From the NCBI RefSeq assembly GCF_050948175.1, contig NW_027490399.1:62001-126000 (forward strand): DNA of 64,000 nucleotides, given 5' to 3'. Shown piece by piece: positions 14,301 through 27,236 of the stretch. A model generated the notes under the pieces. The model made no database searches. It was not told the DNA's origin and saw only the letters and a program-made list of their open reading frames with translations. Position numbers and translations under genes: made by a program. How positions within the stretch are numbered: the first letter of the stretch is position 1; every line of letters starts with the position of its first letter. The stretch is from Xylocopa sonorina. Taxonomy: Eukaryota; Arthropoda; Insecta; Hymenoptera; Apidae.

Positions 14301-15785
14301 ACATTCATTTGTATCGTAGACGAGGAATGCATAACACTTCGCAAATCATATTATATCTTACCATGAAACATAGAAATGAGATGCGATATCGCGTTTTAAG
14401 AAGCATTAGAACTCTATAGCTACGATACGTAGACATTTGCAAACGCTATTTCCTTGCTAGGAAGTGACGCATTTACACTCATTTGAATAGTAGACGAGGA
14501 ATACATGACACTTCGCAAATCATATTATATCTTACCATGAAACGTAGAAATGAGATGCGATATCGCGTTTTAAGAAGCATTACATATCTATTGCTACGAT
14601 ACGTAGACATCTGCAAACGCTATTTCCTAGCGAGGAAGTGTCGCATTCACATTCCTTTGAAGTGTAGACGAGGAATACATAACACTTCGCAAATCATATT
14701 ATATCTTACCATGAAACATAGAAATGAGATGCGATATCGCATTTTAAGAATCATATGAACTCTATTGCTACGATACGTAGACATCTGCAAACGCTATTTG
14801 CTAGCGAGGAAGTGTCGCATTCACATTCATTTGAAACGTAGACGAGGAATACATGGCACATCGCAAATCATATTATATCTTACCATGAAACATAGAAATG
14901 AGATGCGATATCGCGTTTTAAGAATCATAAGAACTCTATTGCTACGATACGTAGACATTTGCAAACGCTATTTCTTTGCAAGGAAGCGTCGCATTTACAT
15001 TCACTTGAATCGTAGTCGAGGAATGCATAACACTTCGCAAATCATATTATATCTTACCATGAAACATAGAAATGAGATGCGATATCGCGTTTTAAGAAGC
15101 ATTAGAACTCTATTGCTACGATAGGTAGACATCTGCAAACGCTATTTCCTTGCAAGGAAGTGTCGCATTTACATTCATTTGAAGTGTAGATGAGGAATAC
15201 ATAACACTTCGCAAGTCATATTATATCTTACCATGAAACATAGAAATGAGATGCGATATCGCGTTTTAAGAATCCTAAGAACTCTATTGCTACGATACGT
15301 AGACATCTGCAAACGCTATTTCCTTGCAAGGAAGTGTCTCATTTACATTCATTTGAAGTGCAGAAAAGGAATACATAACACTTCGCAAATCATATTATAT
15401 CTTACCATGAAACATAGAAATGAGATGCGATATCGCGTTTTAAGAAGCATTAGAACTCTATTGCTTTGATAGGTAAACATCTGCAAGCGCTATTTCCAAG
15501 CGAGGAAGTATCGCATTCACATTCATTTGAAGTGTAGACGAGGAATACATAACACTTCGCAAATCATGTTATATCTTACCATGAAACATAGAAATGAGAT
15601 GCGATATCGCGTTTTAAGAATCATCTGAACTCTATTGCTACGATACGTAGACATCTGCAAACGCTATTTCCTAGCGAGGAAGTGTCGCATTCACATTCAT
15701 TTGAAGTGTAGACGAGGAATACATGACACTTCGCAAATCATATTATATCTTACCATGAAACATAGAAATGAGATGCGATATCGCG
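13930..15785 (+). repeat. Segmental satellite duplication, first copy of a 1.86 kb block
   Basis: This block recurs at about 17234-19090 (offset near 3305), at about 23494-25330, and in shortened form at 21250-22430. Diagnostic variants in order are CGTACTCGAGGAATGC, a CTATAGCTACG stop variant, TTACACTCATTTGAATAG, ATTCCTTTGAAGTG, CATGGCACATCGC, GTCTCATTTACATTC and CTCTATTGCTTTGATAGG. Four copies within 12 kb make it the most amplified long block in the window. Confidence 0.78.
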
Positions 15786-16159
15786 TTTTAAGAAGCATTA
15801 GAACTCTATTGCTTTGATAGGTAAACATCTGCAAGCGCTATTTCCAAGCGAGGAAGTATCGCATTCACATTCATTTGAAGTGTAGACGAGGAATACATAA
15901 CACTTCGCAAATCATGTTATATCTTACCATGAAACAGAAATGAGATGCGATATCGCGTTTTAAGAATCATCTGAACTCTATTGCTACGATACGTAGACAT
16001 CTGCAAACGCTATTTCCTAGCGAGGAAGTGTCGCATTCACATTCATTTGAAGTGTAGACGAGGAATACATGACACTTCGCAAATCATATTATATCTTACC
16101 ATGAAACATAGAAATGAGATGCGATATCGGGTTTTAAGAATCATATGAACTCTATTGCT

Positions 16160-19050
16160 ACGATACGTAGACATCTGCAAACGCTATTTCCTTGCAAGGA
16201 AGTGTCGCATTTACATTCATTTGAATCGTAGACGAGGAATGCATAACACTTCGCAATGTATATTATATCTTATCATGAAACATAGATATGAGATGCAATA
16301 TCTCGTTTTAAGAAGCATTTGAACTATATTGCTTCGATACGTAGACATCTGCAATCGCTATTTCCTTTCAAGGAAGTGTCGCATTTACATTCATTTGAAG
16401 TGTAGACGAGGAATACATGACACTTCGCAAATCATATTATATCTTACCATGAAACATAGAAATGAAATGCGATATCGCGTTTTAAGAATCATAAGAACTC
16501 TATTGCTACGATACGTAGACATCTGCAAACGCTATTTCCTTGCAAGGAAGTGTCGCATTTACATTCACTTGAATCGTACTCGAGGAATGCATAACACTTC
16601 GCAATGTATATTATATCTTATCATGAAACATAGAAATGAGATGCGATATCGCGTTTTAAGAAGCATTAGAAAGCTATTGCTACGATACGTAGACATCTGC
16701 AAACGCTATTTAGTAGCGAGGAAGTATCGCATTCACATTCATTTGAAGTGTAGACGAGGAATACATAACACTTCGCAAATCATGTTATATCTTACCATGA
16801 AACATAGAAATGAGATGCGATATCGCGTTCTAAGAATCATATGAACTCTATTGCTACGATACGTAGGCATCTGCAAACGCTATTTCCTAGCGAGGAAGTG
16901 TCGCATTCACATTCATTTGAAGTGTAGACGAGGAATACATGACACTTCGCAAATCATATTATATCTTACCATGAAACATAGAAATGAGATGCGATATCAC
17001 GTTTTAAGAATCATAAGAACTCTATTGCCACGATACGTAGACATCTGCAAACGCTATTTCCTTGGAAGGAAGTGTCGCATTTACATTCACTTGAATCGTA
17101 GTCGAGGAATGCATAACACTTCGCAATGTATATTATATCTTATCATGAAACATAGATATGAGATGCAATATCTCGTTCTAAGAAGCATTTGAACTCTATT
17201 GCTTCGATACGTAGACATCTGCAATCGCTACTTCCTTTCAAGGAAGTGTCGCATTTACATTCATTTGAAGTGTAGACGAGGAATACATGACACTTCGCAA
17301 ATCATATTATATCTTACCATGAAACATAGAAATGAAATGCGATATCGCGTTTTAAGAATCATAAGAACTCTATTGCTACGATACGTAGACATCTGCAAAC
17401 GCTATTTCCTTGCAAGGAAGTGTCGCATTTACATTCACTTGAATCGTACTCGAGGAATGCATAACACTTCGCAATGTATATTATATCTTATCATGAAACA
17501 TAGATATGAGATGCAATATCTCATTTTAAGAAGCATTTGAACTCTATTGCTTCGATACGTAGATATCTGCAATCGCTACTTCCTTGCAAGGAAGTGTCGC
17601 ATTTACATTCATTTGTATCGTAGACGAGGAATGCATAACACTTCGCAAATCATATTATATCTTACCATGAAACATAGAAATGAGATGCGATATCGCGTTT
17701 TAAGAAGCATTAGAACTCTATAGCTACGATACGTAGACATTTGCAAACGCTATTTCCTTGCTAGGAAGTGACGCATTTACACTCATTTGAATAGTAGACG
17801 AGGAATACATGGACACTTCGCAAATCATATTATATCTTACCATGAAACGTAGAAATGAGATGCGATATCGCGTTTTAAGAAGCATTACATATCTATTGCT
17901 ACGATACGTAGACATCTGCAAACGCTATTTCCTAGCGAGGAAGTGTCGCATTCACATTCCTTTGAAGTGTAGACGAGGAATACATAACACTTCGCAAATC
18001 ATATTATATCTTACCATGAAACATAGAAATGAGATGCGATATCGCATTTTAAGAATCATATGAACTCTATTGCTACGATACGTAGACATCTGCAAACGCT
18101 ATTTGCTAGCGAGGAAGTGTCGCATTCACATTCATTTGAAATGTAGACGAGGAATACATGGCACATCGCAAATCATATTATATCTTACCATGAAACATAG
18201 AAATGAGATGCGATATCGCGTTTTAAGAATCATAAGAACTCTATTGCTACGATACGTAGACATTTGCAAACGCTATTTCTTTGCAAGGAAGCGTCGCATT
18301 TACATTCACTTGAATCGTAGTCGAGGAATGCATAACACTTCGCAAATCATATTATATCTTACCATGAAACATAGAAATGAGATGCGATATCGCGTTTTAA
18401 GAAGCATTAGAACTCTATTGCTACGATAGGTAGACATCTGCAAACGCTATTTCCTTGCAAGGAAGTGTCGCATTTACATTCATTTGAAGTGTAGATGAGG
18501 AATACATAACACTTCGCAAGTCATATTATATCTTACCATGAAACATAGAAATGAGATGCGATATCGCGTTTTAAGAATCCTAAGAACTCTATTGCTACGA
18601 TACGTAGACATCTCCAAACGCTATTTCCTTGCAAGGAAGTGTCTCATTTACATTCATTTGAAGTGCAGAAAGGAATACATAACACTTCGCAAATCATATT
18701 ATATCTTACCCATGAAACATAGAAATGAGATGCGATATCGCGTTTTAAGAAGCATTAGAACTCTATTGCTTTGATAGGTAAACATCTGCAAGCGCTATTT
18801 CCAAGCGAGGAAGTATCGCACTCACATTCATTTGAAGTGTAGACGAGGAATACATAACACTTCGCAAATCATGTTATATCTTACCATGAAACATAGAAAT
18901 GAGATGCGATATCGCGTTTTAAGAATCATCTGAACTCTATTGCTACGATACGTAGACATCTGCAAACGCTATTTCCTAGCGAGGAAGTGTCGCATTCACA
19001 TTCATTTGAAGTGTAGACGAGGAATACATGACACTTCGCAAATCATATTA
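16160..19050 (+). repeat. Segmental satellite duplication, 2.9 kb block (copy at 22426-25310)
   Basis: About 2.9 kb here is repeated at 22426-25310 with an offset of about 6266 bp. That is 36 monomers plus a few bases caused by small insertions in between. It nests the 1.86 kb block described at 13930 and also a fused monomer (near 16620-16660) in which a type-B half joins a type-A half. That junction is present in both copies, so the fusion predates the duplication. Confidence 0.78.
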
Positions 19051-21260
19051 TATCTTACCATGAAACATAGAAATGAGATGCGATATCGCGTTTTTAAGAA
19101 TCATATGAACTCTATTGCTACGATACGTAGACATCTGCAAACGCTATTTCCTTGCAAGGAAGTGTCGCATTTACATTCATTTGAATCGTAGACGAGGAAT
19201 GCATAACACTTCGCAATGTATATTATATCTTATCATGAAACATAGATATGAGATGCAATATCTCGTTTTAAGAAGCATTTGAACTCTATTGCTTCGATAC
19301 GTAGATATCTGCAATCGCTACTTCCTTGCAAGGAAGTGTCGCATTTACATTCATTTGTATCGTAGACGAGGAATGCATAACACTTCGCAAATCATATTAC
19401 ATCTTACCATGAAACATAGAAATGAGATGCGATATCGCGTTTTAAGAATCATCTGAACTCTATTGCTACGATACGTAGACATCTGCAAACGCTATTTCCT
19501 AGCGAGGAAGTGTCGCATTCACATTCATTTGAAGTGTAGACGAGGAATACATGACACTTCGCAAATCATATTATATCTTACCATGAAACATAGAAATGAG
19601 ATGCGATATCGCTTTTTAAGAATCATGAGAACTCTATTGCTACGATACGTAGACATCTGCAAACGCTATTTCCTTGCAAGGAAGTGTCGCATTTACATTC
19701 ATTTGAATCGTAGACGAGGAATGCATAACACTTCGCAATGTATATTATATCTTATCATGAAACATAGATATGAGATGCAATATCTCGTTTTAAGAAGCAT
19801 TTGAACTCTATTGCTTCGATACGTAGACATCTGCAATCACTACTTCCTTGCAAGGAAGTGTCGCATTTACATTCATTTGAAGTGTAGACGAGGAATACAT
19901 AACACTTCGCAAATCATATTACATCTTACCATGAAACATAGAAATGAGATGCGATATCACGTTTTAAGAATCATAAGAACTCTATTGCCACGATACGTAG
20001 ACATCTGCAAACGCCATTTCCTTGGAAGGAAGTGTCGCATTTACATTCACTTGAATCGTAGTCGAGGAATGCATAACACTTCGCAATGTATATTATATCT
20101 TATCATGAAACATAGATATGAGATGCAATATCTCGTTCTAAGAAGCATTTGAACTCTATTGCTTCGATACGTAGACATCTGCAATCGCTACTTCCTTTCA
20201 AGGAAGTGTCGCATTTACATTCTTTTGAAGTGTAGACGAGGAATACATAACACTTCGCAAATCATATTACATCTTACCATGAAACATAGAAATGAGATGC
20301 GATATCGCGTTTTAAGAATCATCTGAACTCTATTGCTACGATACGTAGACATCTGCAAACGCTATTTCCTAGCGAGGAAGTGTCGCATTCACATTCATTT
20401 GAAGTGTAGACGAGGAATACATGACACTTCGCAAATCATATTATATCTTACCATGAAACATAGAAATGAGATGCGATATCGCGTTTTAAGAATCATATGA
20501 ACTCTATTGCTACGATACGTAGACATCTGCAAACGCTATTTCCTTGCAAGGAAGTGTCGCATTTACATTCATTTGAATCGTAGACGAGGAATGCATAACA
20601 CTTCGCAATGTATATTATATCTTACCATGAAACATAGAAATGAGATGCGATATCGCGTTTTAAGAATCATATGAACTCTATTGCTACGATACGTAGACAT
20701 CTGCAAACGCTATTTCCTTGCAAGGAAGTGTCGCATTTACATTCATTTGAATCGTAGACGAGGAATGCATAACACTTCGCAATGTATATTATATCTTATC
20801 ATGAAACATAGATATGAGATGCAATATCTCGTTTTAAGAAGCATTTGAACTATATTGCTTCGATACGTAGACATCTGCAATCGCTATTTCCTTTCAAGGA
20901 AGTGTCGCATTTACATTCATTTGAAGTGTAGACGAGGAATACATGACACTTCGCAAATCATATTATATCTTACCATGAAACATAGAAATGAAATGCGATA
21001 TCGCGTTTTAAGAATCATAAGAACTCTATTGCTACGATACGTAGACATCTGCAAACGCTATTTCCTTGCAAGGAAGTGTCGCATTTACATTCACTTGAAT
21101 CGTACTCGAGGAATGCATAACACTTCGCAATGTATATTATATCTTATCATGAAACATAGATATGAGATGCAATATCTCATTTTAAGAAGCATTTGAACTC
21201 TATTGCTTCGATACGTAGATATCTGCAATCGCTACTTCCTTGCAAGGAAGTGTCGCATTT
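18890..21260 (+). repeat. Segmental satellite duplication, copy B (partner of 11930-14300)
   Basis: Second copy of the 6960 bp-offset block. It differs from copy A by very few bases, one being an extra T near 19091 (GCGTTTTTAAG in place of GCGTTTTAAG). At about 21260 the sequence switches from the monomer order seen after 14300 to the GATGAGGAATAC monomer, marking a breakpoint inside a monomer. Confidence 0.78.
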
Positions 21261-22425
21261 ACATTCATTTGAAGTGTAGATGAGGAATACATAACACTTC
21301 GCAAGTCATATTATATCTTACCATGAAACATAGAAATGAGATGCGATATCGCGTTTTAAGAATCCTAAGAACTCTATTGCTACGATACGTAGACATCTGC
21401 AAACGCTATTTCCTAGCGAGGAAGTGTCGCATTCACATTCCTTTGAAGTGTAGACGAGGAATACATAACACTTCGCAAATCATATTATATCTTACCATGA
21501 AACATAGAAATGAGATGCGATATCGCATTTTAAGAATCATATGAACTCTATTGCTACGATACGTAGACATCTGCAAACGCTATTTGCTAGCGAGGAAGTG
21601 TCGCATTCACATTCATTTGAAATGTAGACGAGGAATACATGGCACATCGCAAATCATATTATATCTTACCATGAAACATAGAAATGAGATGCGATATCGC
21701 GTTTTAAGAATCATAAGAACTCTATTGCTACGATACGTAGACATTTGCAAACGCTATTTCTTTGCAAGGAAGCGTCGCATTTACATTCACTTGAATCGTA
21801 GTCGAGGAATGCATAACACTTCGCAAATCATATTATATCTTACCATGAAACATAGAAATGAGATGCGATATCGCGTTTTAAGAAGCATTAGAACTCTATT
21901 GCTACGATAGGTAGACATCTGCAAACGCTATTTCCTTGCAAGGAAGTGTCGCATTTACATTCATTTGAAGTGTAGATGAGGAATACATAACACTTCGCAA
22001 GTCATATTATATCTTACCATGAAACATAGAAATGAGATGCGATATCGCGTTTTTAAGAATCCTAAGAACTCTATTGCTACGATACGTAGACATCTGCAAA
22101 CGCTATTTCCTTGCAAGGAAGTGTCTCATTTACATTCATTTGAAGTGCAGAAAAGGAATACATAACACTTCGCAAATCATATTATATCTTACCATGAAAC
22201 ATAGAAATGAGATGCGATATCGCGTTTTAAGAAGCATTAGAACTCTATTGCTTTGATAGGTAAACATCTGCAAGCGCTATTTCCAAGCGAGGAAGTATCG
22301 CATTCACATTCATTTGAAGTGTAGACGAGGAATACATAACACTTCGCAAATCATGTTATATCTTACCATGAAACATAGAAATGAGATGCGATATCGCGTT
22401 TTAAGAATCATCTGAACTCTATTGC

Positions 22426-25310
22426 TACGATACGTAGACATCTGCAAACGCTATTTCCTTGCAAGGAAGTGTCGCATTTACATTCATTTGAATCGTAGAC
22501 GAGGAATGCATAACACTTCGCAATGTATATTATATCTTATCATGAAACATAGATATGAGATGCAATATCTCGTTTTAAGAAGCATTTGAACTATATTGCT
22601 TCGATACGTAGACATCTGCAATCGCTATTTCCTTTCAAGGAAGTGTCGCATTTACATTCATTTGAAGTGTAGACGAGGAATACATGACACTTCGCAAATC
22701 ATATTATATCTTACCATGAAACATAGAAATGAAATGCGATATCGCGTTTTAAGAATCATAAGAACTCTATTGCTACGATACGTAGACATCTGCAAACGCT
22801 ATTTCCTTGCAAGGAAGTGTCGCATTTACATTCACTTGAATCGTACTCGAGGAATGCATAACACTTCGCAATGTATATTATATCTTATCATGAAACATAG
22901 AAATGAGATGCGATATCGCGTTTTAAGAAGCATTAGAAAGCTATTGCTACGATACGTAGACATCTGCAAACGCTATTTAGTAGCGAGGAAGTATCGCATT
23001 CACATTCATTTGAAGTGTAGACGAGGAATACATAACACTTCGCAAATCATGTTATATCTTACCATGAAACATAGAAATGAGATGCGATATCGCGTTCTAA
23101 GAATCATATGAACTCTATTGCTACGATACGTAGGCATCTGCAAACGCTATTTCCTAGCGAGGAAGTGTCGCATTCACATTCATTTGAAGTGTAGACGAGG
23201 AATACATGACACTTCGCAAATCATATTATATCTTACCATGAAACATAGAAATGAGATGCGATATCACGTTTTAAGAATCATAAGAACTCTATTGCCACGA
23301 TACGTAGACATCTGCAAACGCTATTTCCTTGGAAGGAAGTGTCGCATTTACATTCACTTGAATCGTAGTCGAGGAATGCATAACACTTCGCAATGTATAT
23401 TATATCTTATCATGAAACATAGATATGAGATGCAATATCTCGTTCTAAGAAGCATTTGAACTCTATTGCTTCGATACGTAGACATCTGCAATCGCTACTT
23501 CCTTTCAAGGAAGTGTCGCATTTACATTCATTTGAAGTGTAGACGAGGAATACATGACACTTCGCAAATCATATTATATCTTACCATGAAACATAGAAAT
23601 GAAATGCGATATCGCGTTTTAAGAATCATAAGAACTCTATTGCTACGATACGTAGACATCTGCAAACGCTATTTCCTTGCAAGGAAGTGTCGCATTTACA
23701 TTCACTTGAATCGTACTCGAGGAATGCATAACACTTCGCAATGTATATTATATCTTATCATGAAACATAGATATGAGATGCAATATCTCATTTTAAGAAG
23801 CATTTGAACTCTATTGCTTCGATACGTAGATATCTGCAATCGCTACTTCCTTGCAAGGAAGTGTCGCATTTACATTCATTTGTATCGTAGACGAGGAATG
23901 CATAACACTTCGCAAATCATATTATATCTTACCATGAAACATAGAAATGTGATGCGATATCGCGTTTTAAGAAGCATTAGAACTCTATAGCTACGATACG
24001 TAGACATTTGCAAACGCTATTTCCTTGCTAGGAAGTGACGCATTTACACTCATTTGAATAGTAGACGAGGAATACATGACACTTCGCAAATCATATTATA
24101 TCTTACCATGAAACGTAGAAATGAGATGCGATATCGCGTTTTAAGAAGCATTACATATCTATTGCTACGATACGTAGACATCTGCAAACGCTATTTCCTA
24201 GCGAGGAAGTGTCGCATTCACATTCCTTTGAAGTGTAGACGAGGAATACATAACACTTCGCAAATCATATTATATCTTACCATGAAACATAGAAATGAGA
24301 TGCGATATCGCATTTTAAGAATCATATGAACTCTATTGCTACGATACGTAGACATCTGCAAACGCTATTTGCTAGCGAGGAAGTGTCGCATTCACATTCA
24401 TTTGAAATGTAGACGAGGAATACATGGCACATCGCAAATCATATTATATCTTACCATGAAACATAGAAATGAGATGCGATATCGCGTTTTAAGAATCATA
24501 AGAACTCTATTGCTACGATACGTAGACATTTGCAAACGCTATTTCTTTGCAAGGAAGCGTCGCATTTACATTCACTTGAATCGTAGTCGAGGAATGCATA
24601 ACACTTCGCAAATCATATTATATCTTACCATGAAACATAGAAATGAGATGCGATATCGCGTTTTAAGAAGCATTAGAACTCTATTGCTACGATAGGTAGA
24701 CATCTGCAAACGCTATTTCCTTGCAAGGAAGTGTCGCATTTACATTCATTTGAAGTGTAGATGAGGAATACATAACACTTCGCAAGTCATATTATATCTT
24801 ACCATGAAACATAGAAATGAGATGCGATATCGCGTTTTAAGAATCCTAAGAACTCTATTGCTACGATACGTAGACATCTGCAAACGCTATTTCCTTGCAA
24901 GGAAGTGTCTCATTTACATTCATTTGAAGTGCAGAAAAGGAATACATAACACTTCGCAAATCATATTATATCTTACCATGAAACATAGAAATGAGATGCG
25001 ATATCGCGTTTTAAGAAGCATTAGAACTCTATTGCTTTGATAGGTAAACATCTGCAAGCGCTATTTCCAAGCGAGGAAGTATCGCATTCACATTCATTTG
25101 AAGTGTAGACGAGGAATACATAACACTTCGCAAATCATGTTATATCTTACCATGAAACATAGAAATGAGATGCGATATCGCGTTTTAAGAATCATCTGAA
25201 CTCTATTGCTACGATACGTAGACATCTGCAAACGCTATTTCCTAGCGAGGAAGTGTCGCATTCACATTCATTTGAAGTGTAGACGAGGATTACATGACAC
25301 TTCGCAAATC
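22426..25310 (+). repeat. Segmental satellite duplication, partner of 16160-19050
   Basis: Second copy of the 2.9 kb block. It lacks the small indels present in the first copy near 17810, 18668 and 18711, so those changes arose (or were introduced as assembly errors) after the duplication. The block ends about 630 bp before the retrotransposon insertion. Confidence 0.75.
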
Positions 25311-25937
25311 ATATTATATCTTACCATGAAACATAGAATTGAGATGCGATATCGCGTTTTAAGTGTCATAAGAACTGTATTGCTACGATAGGTAGACATC
25401 TGCAAACGCTATTTCCTTGCAAGGAAGTGTCGCATTTACATTCATTTGAAGTGTAGACGAGGAATACATAACACTTAGCAAATCATATTATATCTTACCA
25501 TGAAACATAGAAATGAGATGCGATATCGCGTTTTAAGAAGCATTAGAACTCTATCGCTACGATACCTAGACATCTGCAGACGCTATTCCTTTGCAAGGAA
25601 GTGTCGCATTTACATTCATTTGAAGTGTAGACGAGGAATACATAACACTTCGCAAATCATATTATATCTTACCATGAAACATAGAAATGAGATGCGATAT
25701 CGCGTTCTAAGAAGCATTAGAACTCTATTGCTACGATAGGTAGACATCTGGAAACACTATTTTCTTGCATGGAAGTGTCGCATTTACATTCATTTGAAGT
25801 GTAGACGAGGAATACATAACACTTCGCAAATCATATTATATCTTACCATGAAACATAGAAATGAGATGCGATATCGCGTTTTAAGAAGCACTAGAACTCT
25901 ATCGCTACGATACCTAGACATCTGCAGACGCTATTTC

Positions 25938-25941
25938 CTAG
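25938..25941. repeat. Left target-site duplication CTAG
   Basis: CTAG immediately precedes the TGTCACG start of the LTR and is repeated at 34960-34963 after the closing ...GTTACA. Removing the element and one CTAG regenerates an ordinary monomer sequence TTCCTAGCAAGGAAG, proving simple insertion. Four bases is a usual duplication length for Ty3/Gypsy integrases. Confidence 0.95.
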
Positions 25942-26457
25942 TGTCACGTCCCGAGGTGCGGTTGCGCTCGCAACGGTGGCACAAAGTCGTAACCGTTCCC
26001 GAAAATAACGCGATTTGCGTCCGGACCGGGTTCGTTGGCGTTTCGGACTCGATAAAACGGTAATTAACACTAAACTTACCTTGCGAAGGCTTGATTCCGC
26101 TGTCTGATTTCTCTTTCCGGGTACCTGGAGCGCCTTGGATCCGCAACCGGGATGGCGGCGGCGTACGGCTGGAACGGAGGTACGTCTACGGGAATAAGCG
26201 TCCAGGCGGGTTGACTCCGGCTGGCAGGTATCGGCGTTTGGCCCTGACGATTGGCGACTCGTACGGGTCGTGCGGCGAAGGAAACCTCCTTCACAGGAAC
26301 CAGGACTCGAACGCAGGAAATTGAATATTCTGGTGCATCACCCACGTATTCCCGAGCGAGACGACGAATAACTCTCTCCTCCTCGCGCGTCGTGTACGCT
26401 TTGTCGGAGGTGCAAGGCTCGTCGAGAATACTTGAACTTCGGTTGAGTACGGCACGG

Positions 26458-26560
26458 CTAAGCGTTGGTTCGCTCTAGCTTACCGGGATCGACCTGGGCG
26501 CAAGATATTCTGTACACGGTAGAAGTGAGGATGGAGCAACTAAGCGCTGGTTCGCTCTAG
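26458..26560. repeat. 21 bp direct repeat pair inside the LTR
   Basis: CTAAGCGTTGGTTCGCTCTAG at 26458-26478 and the same with one change (C for T) at 26540-26560, 82 bp apart. The pair is also present in the other LTR (about 33891 and 33973). Its role is unknown. Spaced repeats in LTRs can be protein binding sites, but nothing here proves that. Confidence 0.7.
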
Positions 26561-27010
26561 TCGTCGAGCCTCAAGACTATCGCAGATGAGATATAGAATT
26601 AGAATAATCGCGAGCGTACCCGTGGATTAGAATTAAGGAATTGTATATGAACTCGAATAAAGATACTTTGAATCTGGTAAAAATAAACTATATTCTATGA
26701 CTTCACTATACTAGATACACTTGACTAAATTCTAAGTTACTGACTAACGATTACAATGAGAATTAGAAATAGTATGAAGTATCGAATGGACTCCGCTATG
26801 GGAGTATGGATAGAGACGAATGCATTAGAGCTAATTGCTCGTTGCGAATGAGCCTATTGCTCGGATCGGAAGTGCATCGTTCGGATGCTGGATTAGAACT
26901 CCTCGGTTCGGAGATGAGATACGAACTCTCCGGTTCGGAGGTGAGATAGGAACTGACTCTCGGATCTCGCGTCCGCGACCTCCTCGGGTCGCGCGGCGCG
27001 CGAGTCGCTG

Positions 27011-27096
27011 GGCCCTCGCGGTGGGGCGGACGGTCGGAGTAGGGCGGCCGCTCGGCCCTCGTGGTGGGGCGGCCGTTCGGAGTGGGGCGCGGCCCG
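27011..27096. repeat. 43 bp GC-rich tandem duplication inside the LTR
   Basis: GGCCCTCGCGGTGGGGCGG at 27011 recurs as GGCCCTCGTGGTGGGGCGG at 27054, period 43 bp, two copies with several differences. The same pair is at 34444 in the 5' LTR. It accounts for the spurious long antisense ORFs in this GC-rich part. Confidence 0.75.
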
Positions 27097-27236
27097 CGTT
27101 AAGCGTGAGCCGCGAGCGTCGAGTGTGCGCGCGAGTGCACGGTACATAACCGTGCATGAATAAAATATATACATATATTTACTTAAATCTAGGTGTGTGT
27201 TGGTGTGTATGTACATATATGAGTAGTGTGCTTATT

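Larger units (their letters stand above)
1..25941 (+). repeat. 174 bp satellite array, left segment
   Basis: Head-to-tail tandem repeat of a 174 bp monomer, about 149 copies, all in one orientation. The period is read directly: equivalent monomer positions fall at 41, 389, 1085, 5261 and so on, all separated by multiples of 174. Landmarks in each unit are CTACGATACGTAG, a TTCC(T/A)(T/A)GCAAGGAA-like palindrome, GAAGTGTAGACGAGGAATAC, ACACTTCGCAA and GCGATATCGCG. Copies differ by a few percent to about 15%. One plus-strand frame is open through the unit because 174 is 58 codons, but recurrent variants insert TAG (in CGATAGGTAG), TGA (in ATATGAACT or ATTTGAACT) or TGA (in CGCAATGAATA). Position 1 is already inside the array, so the left boundary is not in the window. 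I do not recognise the satellite family by name. Confidence 0.97.

Noticed and set aside
1..25941. CRISPR array
   Set aside because: Repeats are contiguous 174 bp units with no unique spacers; the context is eukaryotic.
26284..26315. tRNA-like T-arm motif (CCAGGACTCGAACGCAGG) in the LTR
   Set aside because: Resembles the complement of a tRNA T-loop, but no cloverleaf could be built from the flanks.
26831..27157. Overlapping ORFs on both strands in the GC-rich part of the LTR (also at 34264-34590)
   Set aside because: Arg/Pro/Gly-rich translations of GC-rich tandem repeats in all frames; no conserved domain and stop-poor only because of base composition.
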